Assembly: GCF_001540865.1 (NCBI RefSeq)
Contig: NC_033642.1
Coordinates: forward strand, 1,087,450-1,151,449
Length of the DNA stretch: 64,000 nucleotides
Direction of reading: 5' to 3'
From: Ananas comosus
Taxonomy: Eukaryota; Streptophyta; Magnoliopsida; Poales; Bromeliaceae
Both the position numbers and the translations under genes were made by a program. The notes below the pieces were generated by a model. The model was given only the letters and a program-made list of their open reading frames with translations. It had not been told where the DNA came from and searched no databases. Shown here piece by piece: positions 48,380-58,515 of the stretch (its first letter is position 1; each line of letters begins with the position of its first letter).

Positions 48380-49523
48380 CTGTTATGGAAATTCACATTA
48401 ACAATAAAGGGCCAAAAGATTTTAAAAAAACTTAAATCTGAAGAGAAACAAAAGATATATAAAGAGTCATTTTCACATGCAAGATATTTTTCAATATATT
48501 GTCGAGCTCAAAATGATGTCGAAAAATTATAAAACTTGGAGCATAGCGACATCACATACGCCAAATCAAGTTTACCAAAAACAAAGTGGACGCACGAACG
48601 AAAATGCCCTTAGATTTCCAAAGTAGACTTAAATTAGCTAATAAATTTTCATTCAATGTTATCTTTCACTTCACTAATTCTTTCACTTATCAATTTAACC
48701 TTTTAAATTAATTTATATTTAACAGATAAATCAAACTAAATAGTGCTACGAGCGATTTCTTTAACCGCCAACTCGATCAAAACCCGCCTTCGGGAAGCGT
48801 GTGAGGAGGCGGAGTGGCTACGAATGATAACCCTCGAAACTTGCGCTCACCGTTGAATCAAACGATTCGGCTGATGAGGGATCGGACCAGCCGAGTTCAA
48901 TCCCACACAGTAATTTCAGTTCGACTGGATTAGTCGAGTCAAGAAAATAACACAGGCCTTTCTGTTCGGCTGAAGAGCCGAAAAGTTTTTATATTGCTCA
49001 AAACTTAGGAAAATGTTTACAAAATGAGGCGTGCGCCACTATGGCGTACAGTCACGAAAGAGAATTTATTCTACAAACTACTAGAAAAGACAGTAAATGT
49101 AGGAAAAATAAAAAAATTACAAGTAAACTATTCCTAGAAAGCAATAAAATGCTGAAATTAGAAGTATTAAAAATGCAGTGGTCTTCTCGTTCGCAGAAAA
49201 AAAAGACTCCTCTACCAGACATCCTCTATTTATTTATAGCTCCGCCTATTGGTTATTCAATTATTTTTCACCATCGGCCACATTTCTGTTTCTGTAGATC
49301 AGTTTTGGTCGAGAAACTAAGTCGGCTATAACCACTCTTTAGTTTTAGATACATCTTTTCTCAATTCCTGTCACACCATATGTGGTCTAATTGTTGGCTT
49401 TAGGGATCGCTCTCACATAGCAATATATTTCGAAGGACATTTAAATTAACGAAACTAGTACAACTTTCCGAAGCAATATATACACCAAAAAATTATCCCA
49501 ATTGTGAACTAACATGATTGATA
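48380..49523. other. Intron 1 of gene D, part 3' of the Helitron
   Basis: About 48745-49378 looks like a minus-oriented LTR: GC-richer, with an inverted TATA-like motif (CTATTTATTTATAGC at about 49226) and an end CCTGTCACA. I found no matching target duplication, so I do not call its borders. The 49041-49331 open frame is not recognisable. Confidence 0.4.
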
Positions 49524-49559
49524 TCAATAGATATAATAAAAGAGGAACTTTACTGTGGC

Positions 49560-49647
49560 CACGTGTCGGCCTCTCAGCGTCCCCCCTCCCTTTCGAGCCC
49601 TTCGCGAGCGCGCGAGGAACGGGCAGGCTCTCTCTCTTTCTCTCTTC

Positions 49648-49696
<49 letters not shown>

Positions 49697-50480
49697 GCCC
49701 GCGCGAGAGGGGCGCATGTCGCGCACAAGCCAGCCCCCCCAGCTCTCTCTCTCTCTCTCTCTCTCTCTTCCCCTTTCTCCTCTCCCACCCCGGTTCCCTC
49801 CCCTCTTTCGCTCTCTTTCTCTCTTTCTCTCTCTCCCCCTCTCTCTCCCAGGCTTTCCCTCTTTCTCTCTCTTCTCAGTGTTGCGCGCGCGCGTGAGGCG
49901 CGGGTAGCTCACATAGGGGCCCTCCCCCCCGGCTTCTCTCTCTCTCTTCCCTCTCTCCCTTCTCCCCACCCCCGTCCCCCCTCTCTCTCTTTTTCTCTCC
50001 CGCGAGCTGTGCGTGCGCGTGGTCGCCCGCACATGGTAGGGCGCGCCCTGGCTCTCTCTCTTCTCTCTCTTCTCTCTCCACATCTCTCCCTCTCCCCACC
50101 CTCGGCTTCTCTCCCTCTCCTTCTTTTTCCTCCTCTCCCCTCGGCTCTCTCTTCTTCTCCTCTCTCTTTTCCCTCTTTTTCCTCTCCCTCCCCCGGCTCT
50201 CTATCTCTATCCTTCTCTTTCCCCTATTCCTACTTCCCCGACTCTCTCTCTTTCTCTCTGACCGACCGCGCCGCGAGCAAGCGGCGTGACGGGCGCCGGC
50301 GCGGCCTCCTGCACACGTGGGCAGCGGGAGGCGGATGCGAGAAGGCGCGTACGCGAGTGGCACGGCGGTGCGCGGCGCGCAGGGTGGCGCGAGCGGGCAC
50401 GGCGGGCGAGCCGCGCGGGACTCGATCCGCGCGGGGTTTTTTTTTTTCCCTGCTTTTTTCCGGCGGACCATTGCTATCTC
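49560..50480. repeat. (CT)n and GC-rich leader of the Helitron
   Basis: Alternating CTCTCT runs and short GCGCGCG-containing islands repeat a module three to four times (CT run, then GCGCGxGAGGxGCG, then CACAT). The long Ser/Leu-rich or Arg/Glu-rich open frames on both strands are products of this composition, not genes. Confidence 0.8.
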
Positions 50481-51001
50481 TCTCTCTTTTTTGAATTCTT
50501 TTTTATTTTCTAAGCCTTCTTATTTTATGAGTGTTATTGACCTCATACAAAAATAAATTTAATTTTAATTTAAAATTAAATTTATTATTAATGATTTTGA
50601 ATGTATTGTTTAACTTTATATATTTAGTTAGTATATTTTACGTAATTATTGTAATTAAATATATTTTAAAGAAAAACTTAATTGTAGTGTTTTTTATAAA
50701 AATGGATTACCTTTTTACATTTTAGATTTTAGTCTTCAAAATTTGATTGCATTGTTTATCTTCATAAATTTAATTAATATGCTTTATATAATTTTCGTAA
50801 CTAAATTTATTAAAATAAGTATTACTTTAAACTTCATCAAACTCTCTTTTTACTTTTAAATGTATTTCTATTTAATATATATAATCTAAATTATTTAAAA
50901 ATTTGATTGGATTAGAAAAAATCAAATTCTCTCGGCACAAATTATTAAAGAGAAAATAATTAAAATAAAGTAACTGCAGTCAGCCTGTCCTCCATTTTTA
51001 G

Positions 51002-51218
51002 CTGGGCTTATTTGATAGCAATTACATTTGCAGTGGCCAACATACCATATCTTCTTGATAGCAACAATGATGCCGAAGGCAATGTAATTGCTGAAATCTT
51101 CTACCTCATATTCAAGAAAAGATATGGAAGTGGAGCTGGAGGGATAGTCTGCTTGGGAGTGGTGGCAGTTGCCATATTCTTTTGTGGTGTCATCATAGTC
51201 ACAAGCAATTCCAGATAG
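51002..51218 (+). pseudogene. Captured exon of a BAT1/GABA-permease-type amino-acid transporter
   Basis: After a TTTTTAG acceptor the frame reads WAYLIAITFAV, NIPYLLD, GNVIAEIFY, RYGSGAGG and CLGVVAVAIFF, ending TSNSR before a TAG. This matches, from memory of the family, one internal exon of plant bidirectional amino-acid transporters (APC superfamily), where SNSRMAYAFSRDG normally follows. The exon itself has no stop, but the flanking exons are absent and residues after FFCG differ from the usual pattern. I infer gene-fragment capture by the Helitron. It is not a working transporter. Confidence 0.75.
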
Positions 51219-51720
51219 AAGTAGCTTTTCCTTAAATAAAACGTAATTAGAGATACATGCAGTTTAAAATTTTAGTAATTTTATTTGCACATAATCTGTT
51301 GGGTAACCCATTCAGTTGGGGCCCATACCTACCCCACCCCACCCCACCCCACCGCCTCCCACCTCTTCTCTGCCTTCCACTCTCTTTCTTCGCCACGTGG
51401 CATTGATGACTGAGATCAACATTGTTCTTTGAATAAGCCAAATGACTGATTCTTTTGTCTGTAGGAATGTGTTGCGAATTTTTGTAGTATATTAGTCATT
51501 TGCCACCTTAGTCATCTTTTCCTTCTAATTTATGATAACCAATTATCTACTTAACTCCTAGGTGTAGGCTAATATCTATAAATAAATATGTAAGTTTGTT
51601 TTTATTTGTTTAATTATTGGTGCTCATTTTTATGTTAAAAACTACGATTCTTGTTGGTAACTTACTATAGAGTATATATATACTTGAATTTAGATATATT
51701 TTAATTGGTTTATATGCAGG

Positions 51721-52079
51721 CCGTATTGATGATTCCCCTGTCATGCTTGCCCAACCTCAAATTTTTATGAATGCAAGTGGTGAGTCTGTAAGTAGATGCC
51801 TCTAACCTATCCAAATTATGTACAACTATCTGAAGCAATTCTTATTATAGTTCTATTCCAGTTTTATGATGCAAATTAGGGCTTCTTCATGTAGGTTGGT
51901 TCGCTGGTTTCATATTACAAGATACCACTGAATTAAGTACTTCTGGTATAGCTATTGATTGTTGTTATGCAACTATTGATATTTAGTTCTTACTATTAGT
52001 TTTTGCTGGGTTTTTTGTTTTGTTACTTTGCAGATGTATGATGACTTGGATTTACCTTTTGCAAAATTGCGGCAACTAT
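51721..52079 (+). pseudogene. Two exon-like fragments of unknown origin in the Helitron
   Basis: Fragment 1 follows TGCAG at 51720. It reads RIDDSPVMLAQ and FMNASGES up to a GTAAGT donor (about 51790). Fragment 2 follows a CTTTGCAG acceptor and reads MYDDLDLPFAKLRQL before a TAA. The splice-like borders suggest capture with an intron retained. I do not recognise the protein; it could also belong to the same donor gene as the permease exon. Confidence 0.4.
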
Positions 52080-52679
52080 AAAATGTCAAAACTTAAAATT
52101 TAAATTTTAACATTTAAAATTGAAATTTCAACATTTAAAATTTAATATTTGAATTTTTTCAATTCAATTTATAATTTAATATTTAAAATATTGAATGTTG
52201 AAATTTAAAATTTAAAACTTAAAATTTAAAATGGTATATTTTTCCTTAATTACTAAAACTAATTTTAAAATTTTTTTGTTTTAAGTTTTAAATTTTAAAT
52301 TTTAGTTTCTAAATTGTAGATTTTAAATTTTATATTCAAATTATAAAGTTTAAAATTTTAAAGATTATATATATTAATTTACTGAAATATATCATGAAAT
52401 TTCAAATTACCTATCTGAATTCCTAAAAATTCAAAATTACAGCAAGTTATTTGATGCACATTAATGTTTAGAATTAGAAAAATTTGGAATCAATAAAACT
52501 CTATATAAAATCATATATTCAAAATATATAAACTGAATTAAGATAAAATGTATTTTTTAAAATTCAAATTTTCAAATTGTTAGTTTCAAGTTTCAGGATT
52601 TAAACAAAAGAGAGTTAGAAATTTTAAATTTTAAATAAATTACATAAATTTTCTGGCGTGAAGCGCGGGCCTACACTAG

Positions 52680-53071
52680 TATATAATAATGAATTTATCA
52701 ATAGATATACAAATATTCTTTTATTTTAATAAGAATGAAATATGTTTTATGCTTTTTTAGATTCCGCGGGCCGGTCAAAACCTTTTTAAAAGGCCTATAT
52801 GGTTATATATGTACGTAGTATAATTATAGATATAATATAGGACTAGTCTAGTATGCGTTACATTCAAACCCTTTCACTGTATCACATGACGTCCGTGTAA
52901 CTTCAAAGCTAAATCTGGTATCTAGCCTAATTAAATTTCTGCTATTGAGCTAACAATCCTAATTTAATTAGATTTTATCTTTGCATCAGATAACTTCATA
53001 TTTAATTAGTCCAATTCTAACAAAATATGTATTAAAAAAAAATAATAATGCATGAGTTGCTGGTCGATTAC
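52680..53071. other. Intron 1 of gene D, part next to exon 1
   Basis: AT-rich intron sequence. No element or coding motif recognised. Confidence 0.5.
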
Positions 53072-53756
53072 CCGGGCTTTGGATGATGGCGGCTGCATGC
53101 AGTGCAGTTTGCCCGTTCGGTCCGCCATAGGATGCCTCTGGCGTGTCCCCTCCGTCAGCATGGGACCCTATCAGGACCTGAACAACTTCGAGCGATTCCG
53201 ACAGCACGGCAGCATAAAGCGGAGATACACCATTATGGTCGTCTATAGCCGCCAGCCCGGGATCCGCAGACATCAAAACTTCGGCCACCCACGCATCGCC
53301 TTCTTCGGCCGCCACATGTAATGCAGTCTTCCCTTCCCGATCTGTGGCGCGCAGCACCGCCTCCAACCAGCTCCTGTCCTCCTGCCGCCTTGCTATGGAA
53401 ATGAAGAGGGACACGATCTGGTCTGCCCCAGCCCTCGCAGCGCAGTGCAGCGGCGTCTCGCCGGCCACATTGCGCGCCCTCAAGAGGGAGCTGTCTCTTG
53501 CGCAGATCAGCGCCGCGAGCTCCAAGTGCCCAAAATCAGCCGCGATATGGAGGGCCGAGTTTCCGCCTACGGTAACTCCCCCCCATCTCCTGCGCCCTGC
53601 TTGACGAGCGACATTATGAAGATCAATGGCCATAGATACCTCTTGCGAGAAGAATCTTTCGACGGTGCTCTCGTCCCCTCTCTGCAATGCCTTGATCAGC
53701 CCATAGTCCAAACGTTGTCGTTCGCCGGTCTCCCCACCAGCAACTGCGGCAGCCAT
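53072..53756 (-). CDS. ACD6-like gene D, exon 1
   Basis: Starts MAAAVAGGETGER at 53756 and ends at CCCG/GTAATC, leaving one base over as in gene B. It encodes the start of the ankyrin domain with motifs NSALHIA, ETPLHC, KTALHVA, VSPLYAA and QTALHAA. It is GC-rich like exon 1 of gene B. One tract (from ARNVAGETPLHC to REGKTA) is almost identical in DNA to gene B, while the flanks differ more. The leader is shorter than in gene B. A CCGTTTCAG acceptor-like site 6 bases before the ATG suggests a 5' UTR intron. Confidence 0.88.
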
Positions 53757-54120
53757 TTAAGCTGAAACGGAAACAAACAAACTGATGAGTTAACATGCAA
53801 GTGCCTGTAATTAAGGAAATGTTAGCTATATACACATTAATTTCAAAAGGATTTTATAGATCTTACATTCCCATGCATCCTAGAGTTTACAAATCCTTTT
53901 AGAGTTTTAAATATTATAAAAAATATATATATATATGGACAAGATAAAGATGTGATAATGGCCCTTGCATGAAGAGATATATAGGATTGACACTACTGAG
54001 AAATAAACAAAAGAAAAGAAGAAAAAATTGCTTCTATACCGTTTGTATAAAAGAGGAAAGTTTCTCTTTCTTGCTTGTAATTTTTTGAATGATAGTTAAT
54101 GCCTTCTGCCCAGTACCAGC

Positions 54121-54128
54121 TTTATATA
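54121..54128 (-). promoter_or_regulatory. Probable TATA box of gene D
   Basis: On the minus strand the context is CCTATATAAAGCTGG, 365 bp upstream of the ATG, leaving room for a 5' UTR intron. Gene B has the related context CCAATATAAAGCTC. Functional use is inferred. Confidence 0.5.
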
Positions 54129-55113
54129 GGTGGAAGACGAAGATGATCGACTTTCTAAAATAAGTTTCCAAACATGTAATACTAGCTTCTCTAGCACACG
54201 AACACATTGAAACATGAAGAAGCAAACTTCATTCCAAACTTGCTAGGTACGTAGGTTTTATTCAGAAGTCAGAATAAGTTATTCAAATATAACTTATTCG
54301 CGCGGTACAAAAATTTTCTAGTATGACCGTAAGAAAGAAGTTTGACACTTTTACTCAAAAGATCTTGATATTCATGATTGGATACGCTATCATATTTCAT
54401 TTACGAGATAATTTATTTTATTCGAAAAAAATAGCTAGAAGATTGAATATAGCAATCTAATTTTAGACATTTGATCACATTCCTCATTTACCAATATGTA
54501 CTACAAGCTTTTCAAGTAGATTGTACAGATATATCGAAGAAGGTGCTTTTCTTCATTAATCTACATTCCATGGAAGTAGTGTTTTTTAAATGAAAAGACA
54601 CAAAAGGGTTGTCCTAACCTAGTAGTTGTTATCTAGGTTAATATTCCAAATGTTGGAGATTTAAGTCCCTGCTTGCATAGAAACGCTCTAAAGCAAAAAA
54701 GAAAAAAATAAAAAATAAAAAATAAAAAATGTACGTACTATTCCTCTCTTTTGGCACACTAACAAAATTCCTTTCCCTCTCCTCTCTCTAAAGAGAAAAG
54801 AAAGAAAAAAATAAAAATAAAAATAGCAACAATACCAAATAAGGCCTAAAATTTTCTTTTAAAAATTTTAAAAGAAAATAACGATAATATCAAACAAGGC
54901 CTTTATTTTTTATTTAAAAAATAAAAGAAAAAGATCACAATGCCAAAAAAGGCCACAAAACTGAGACACATGCAAATGTATATATAATGTTTCTTATAGC
55001 GTAAAATGCCCATATAAAAGAAGGTGCTTTTCTTTGTTAATTTATATTCCATGGAAATAATCTTTTTTAAATGAAGAGATACCAAAGAGGTGAACAACAA
55101 ACATCATTCTAGC

Positions 55114-55277
55114 ACCGACTGTCCCTAGAGCAAGTGGCAAAGGGTTTGGTGGTTAGTACTCGAGACCCAAGTTCGAATCCTAATTGATTCACATTTCCAA
55201 CTAAGTTTATTTTCTAAATGAAATAAACGAAGCGGGTAGCGTACGTGCTATCTATCTCTCAAAAAAATAAAAAACAA
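55114..55277 (+). mobile_element. tRNA-derived SINE, copy 6
   Basis: CTGTCCCTAGAGCAAGTGG, AAGTTCGAATCCT, the shared 3' half and an A-rich tail. Target duplication of about 15 bp (AAACATCATTCTAGC / AAACATCACTCTAGC) at both sides. Inserted in array unit 2. Confidence 0.9.
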
Positions 55278-55731
55278 AACATCACTCTAGCCAAGTAGTT
55301 GTTCTCCAGGTTATCGCTCCAAATGTTGGAGATTCAGTTCTTGTTTGCGGGGAAACATTCTAAAGAAAAAGGAAAAAAAAAAACAAAAAAGTGAAAAGGT
55401 ACGTATTATTGCTCTCTTCAGGCATACCAACAAAATTTCCTTCCCCTTCCTCTCTCTCTCTCTCTCGAGAAAAGAAAAAAAAAAAATAATAATAACAATA
55501 TCAAACAAAGCCTAAAATTTTTATTTAAAAATTTTAAAAGAAAATGACAAGAGTATCACCTAAAATTTTTATTTTTTAAAAAAGAAAATGACACCAATGC
55601 CAAAAAAAAAGCCGAAGAACTGAGACACACGCAAATATATAAATTATGCATCTTGTAGCATAAAGTGCTGATATAGAATAAGATGCTTTTCTTTATTAAT
55701 TTATATTCCATAGTAGTCTTTTTTAAATAAA

Positions 55732-56088
55732 GGAAAAACTTCAAAAAACCCCCCTGTGGTTTCGTGCATTCTCACTTTGCTATCCTGTGGTTTAAAACGT
55801 ATCAATTTGCCCCCCTGTGGTTTCGTTTTTGTCTTTTTGTTATCAATTTTATTATTATTTTTTTTTAAAATCAGTGACAAAGTTAAAATTAAAGGATACT
55901 AAAGTGACTATTCGATAAACATAGATGGTTATCTGAAGTTTTTTGTATATAATTTAACGAAATATTAACGAAAAAGATTCCGAAAAGATAAAAATGAAAC
56001 CACAGGGGGGTAAATTGATACGTTTTAAACCACAGGGCAGCAAAGTGAGAATGCACGAAACCACAGGGGGGTTTTTTGAAGTTTTTCC
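55732..56088. mobile_element. MITE with about 100-bp terminal inverted repeats
   Basis: The left end GGAAAAACTTCAAAAAACCC is mirrored by GGGTTTTTTGAAGTTTTTCC at the right. The arms stay paired through CCTGTGGTTT and CGTATCAATTTG motifs for about 100 bp. An A-rich, roughly 9-bp duplication (TTAAATAAA / AAAAATAAA) suggests a Mutator-type origin. Inserted in array unit 3. Confidence 0.85.
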
Positions 56089-56612
56089 AAAAATAAAAGG
56101 ACACTAAAGGGAGGACAACAAACACCATCCTAGCCTAGTTTTGTTATCCATGTTATCATTCCAAATGTTAGAGATTTAGTCCCTGCTTGCATGAAAACAC
56201 TCTAAAGAAAAAAAAAAAAAAGAAAAAAAAAGTGAAAAAGATATTATTCTGCTCTTCCGGCACACCAACAAAACCCTTTCCCTTTCCTCTCTCTAAAGAG
56301 AAAATTTTAAAAAATATATAAAAAAATGGTAACAATATCAAACAAGCCTAAATTTTTTATTTAAAAATTTTAAAAGAAAATGATGATAATATCAAACAAA
56401 GCCTAAAATTTTTATTAAAAATACAAATAAAAATGACAACAATGCCAAAAAGGCCATAGAATTGAGACATGGGCAAATGTATAAACAAAACTTCTTGTAG
56501 CGTAAAATGTCATTATAGAAGAAGATGCTTTTCTTTATTAATCCATATTCTATGGAAGTAGTCTTTTTAAAATAAAAAGATACCAATAGGTGAACAACAA
56601 ACACTATCCTAG

Positions 56613-56775
56613 ACCGACCGTTTCTAGAGCAAGTGACAAAAGACTTGGTGGTTGATACCCGAGGTCCCAAGTTCGAATCCTAGTTGATTCACATTTCTAG
56701 CTAAATTTATTTCTAACTAAAATAAATAAAGCGAGTAACGTACTACCCATCTCTCCAAAAAAAAAAAGAAAAAAA
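56613..56775 (+). mobile_element. tRNA-derived SINE, copy 7
   Basis: CCGACCGTTTCTAGAGCAAG, AAGTTCGAATCCTAG, the shared 3' half and an A-rich tail. An imperfect target duplication (AACAAACAC-x-ATCCT) brackets it. Inserted in array unit 4. Confidence 0.85.
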
Positions 56776-56860
56776 CAAAACAAACAAACACGATCCTTGC
56801 TTTGCATGGAAACTCTCTAAAGAGGGGGGGAGTGAGGAAGGTATTATTCCTTTCTTTCGA

Positions 56861-57108
56861 TGCACCGACATAATTCCCTTCGCTCTCCTCTCTCTAAATA
56901 GAAAAGAAAAAAGAGTGAAAAAGTTACTATTTGTCTCTTCTCGCACATCAACAAAATTCTCTTCCCTCTTCTCTTTAGAAAGAGAAAAGAAAAAACAGAC
57001 TCATTTTATATTACAGATGGAAGGTTCAAAAATTCTAAAAATACTTTTGATTTTTTAATTATTTGGCTAAATTACAAAAAACCACTCTATCAAAATCTGA
57101 TTTTTCAC
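56861..57108. repeat. About 247-bp direct duplication, left copy
   Basis: Almost identical to 57738-57986, with only a few substitutions. Includes the end of array unit 4 and the first ~48 bp of the MITE seen complete at 57941. Confidence 0.85.
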
Positions 57109-57737
57109 TGCAAACGGGGCGGATCTGGGGGCGGGAGACCCGGCCCGCCTCCCGCCCCGACTAGCAAAAATCCGCCCCGCCTCCCGCCCCGAATTCGTGA
57201 CGGGTTAAAAAATACATCCCATAATCCGCCCCGCCTCGTAACCCGCCTTCCGCCGGCGCCCCGAATCCGCCCCGCCAACTAATATTTTTTATAAAATTAT
57301 AATATTATTAATATTTTGTAAAATATAAAATAATAATTTTTAATAATATTATATATATAATTTAACAATATTAATTGTAAAAATTAAAAATATCAATCAC
57401 AATTCAAAACAAAATTCAAATATTTCAAATACATTAGAAATGAGAGTAATAACTTATTTGTATTTTAAACTTTTTTTATAAATATATTATTTTTTGGGAA
57501 TATTTTTTAAAAATACAAATGATATTCGGGGCGGATTCGGGGCGGATCATGGTGGGGCGGATTCGGGGCGGATTCGGGGCGGGTTAAAATTTTTCCCGTT
57601 TCCTGCCCCGAATCCGTCTCGGATCGTAAAACTTATCCCGTTTCCTGCCCCGAATCCCTTTATTTTCTCCCATTTACTGCTCCCGTCGGGGCGGATCGGG
57701 GCGGGAGCTCCACCAACCCGGATCCGTTTGCATCCCT
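57109..57737. repeat. GGGGCGGAT-rich inverted element between the duplicated flanks
   Basis: The left part is rich in CCGCCCCG and the right part in GGGGCGGATTCGG, with an AT-rich centre (57290-57510). The ends GCAAACGGGGCGGATC and GGATCCGTTTGCATCCC are inverted. The 57494-57751 open frame is an artefact of the repeat. Confidence 0.7.
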
Positions 57738-57986
57738 ATGCACCAACATAATTCCCTTCGCTCTCCTCTCTCTAAATAGAAAAGAAAAAAGAGTGAAAAA
57801 GTTACTATTTGTCTCTTCTCGCACATCAACAAAATTCTCTTCCCTCTTCTCTTTAGAAAGAGAAAAGAAAAAACAGACTCATTTTATATTACAGATGGAA
57901 GGTTCAAAAATTCTAAAAATACTTTTGATTTTTTAATTATTTGGTTAAATTACAAAAAACCTCTCTATCAAAATCTGATTTTTCAC
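57738..57986. repeat. About 247-bp direct duplication, right copy
   Basis: Second copy of 56861-57108. It continues without a break into the remainder of the MITE at 57941-58311, so this copy keeps the original flank. Confidence 0.85.
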
Positions 57987-58311
57987 TTCTCCTCTTATTA
58001 TTTAAAAACCTACATATTATCCTCCTAAAAAATAAAAAATGTTCACAGGAGTACGATATTAACTGTATTGAGAAAATGACCAAAATGCCCTCTTCCTCTT
58101 CGGTTCCTCCCCAACCCTCCATTTGTAGAAGGGCATTTTCGATATAAAAAATATATAATAATAGAATATAGATGGAACTATAACGGAACATTGACGGCGG
58201 AGTCCGAAGTGAATATTTTTTTATTTTTTAAAGGGGCAAAGTGTAGATTTTTTAATTAACAAGAAGAAAAGTTAAAAAATAGATTTTGACAAAAATTTTT
58301 TTTATAATTTA
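57941..58311. mobile_element. MITE with about 75-bp inverted arms
   Basis: The left end GGTTAAATTACAAAAAACC is mirrored by TTTTTTTATAATTTAAC, and the arms stay paired through ATCAAAATCTGATTTTT. The middle is GC-richer and non-coding. Confidence 0.7.
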
Positions 58312-58440
58312 ACATTTTTATTTTTAAGACTATAAAATTATGGTTACGATCACCCTCGATACTGGTAATAGAATGACGTTGAAGAATTTTGAGGCGTCGA
58401 GACAACCCGCTAAGCATTGCTGTAAGCTTTTTACACTTTT

Positions 58441-58515
58441 TACTAAGTTTATTTCTAAATAAAATAAACGAAGCGGGTAGCATACTACCTATCTCTCTCT
58501 CCAAAAAAAAAAAAA
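58441..58515 (+). mobile_element. tRNA-derived SINE, 3' fragment (copy 8)
   Basis: Only the 3' half is present: AAGTTTATTTCTAAATAAAA, GAAGCGGGTAGC, ACTACCTATCTC, then poly(A). The tRNA-like half is missing, a 5' truncation typical of retroposition. Confidence 0.8.

Larger units (their letters stand above)
49524..52679 (+). mobile_element. Gene-capturing Helitron, about 3.16 kb, in intron 1 of gene D
   Basis: It starts TCAATAGATATAATAAAAGA after a host A at 49523. It ends with the GC-rich hairpin region GGCGTGAAGCGCGGGCC, then TACACTAG, before a host T at 52680. This fits Helitron rules: TC start, hairpin plus CTRR end, A|T target, no duplication. No Rep/helicase was seen, so it is non-autonomous. 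From 5' to 3' it contains a CT-rich and GC-rich leader (to about 50480), a BAT1-like exon (51002-51218), two small exon-like pieces (51721-51791, 52035-52079) and an AT-rich 3' part. It lies opposite to gene D. Confidence 0.78.
30337..53756 (-). other. Transcription unit of ACD6-like gene D, 23.4 kb, three exons
   Basis: The exons 53756-53072, 48379-47847 and 30981-30337 are in the right order on the minus strand. Their splice phases are identical to gene B: exon 1 leaves one base over, exon 2 is 533 bases and ends at a codon boundary. Joined, they give 620 residues. Intron 1 (about 4.7 kb) holds a gene-capturing Helitron. Intron 2 (about 16.9 kb) holds MITEs, a Ty3/gypsy element, AT-rich sequence and assembly gaps. 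That the three exons form one gene is inferred from order, strand and phase; transcript data are absent. Confidence 0.7.
54535..57000. repeat. Tandem array of about 490-bp monomers, four units
   Basis: Units start near 54535, 55016, 55676 and 56516, at an AGAAG(G/A)TGCTTTTCTT phrase. Each then runs through ATGGAAGTAGTCTTTTT, CCAAATGTTGGAGATT, CTCTCTAAAGAGAAAA and AAACTGAGACACATGCAAAT-like phrases. After removing a SINE from unit 2, a MITE from unit 3 and a SINE from unit 4, unit lengths are about 480-505 bp. Poly(A) and (AAAAT)n stretches vary between units. It lies upstream of gene D. Confidence 0.75.

Noticed and set aside
48745..49378. A complete solo LTR in minus orientation
   Set aside because: The interior looks LTR-like, but no TG...CA ends with matching target duplication could be found, so only a note is kept.
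49441..50513. Long open frames (up to 326 codons) on both strands
   Set aside because: They arise from (CT)n and GC-rich low-complexity sequence in the Helitron leader. All frames are open at once, the products are Ser/Leu or Arg/Glu runs, and no domain is present.
51247..51441. Minus-strand open frame of 64 codons next to the permease exon
   Set aside because: It runs through a CCCCA repeat in the Helitron and has no recognisable domain.
54535..57000. CRISPR-like spaced repeats
   Set aside because: Units are about 490 bp with internal homology throughout and no short repeat/spacer pattern; the host is a plant.
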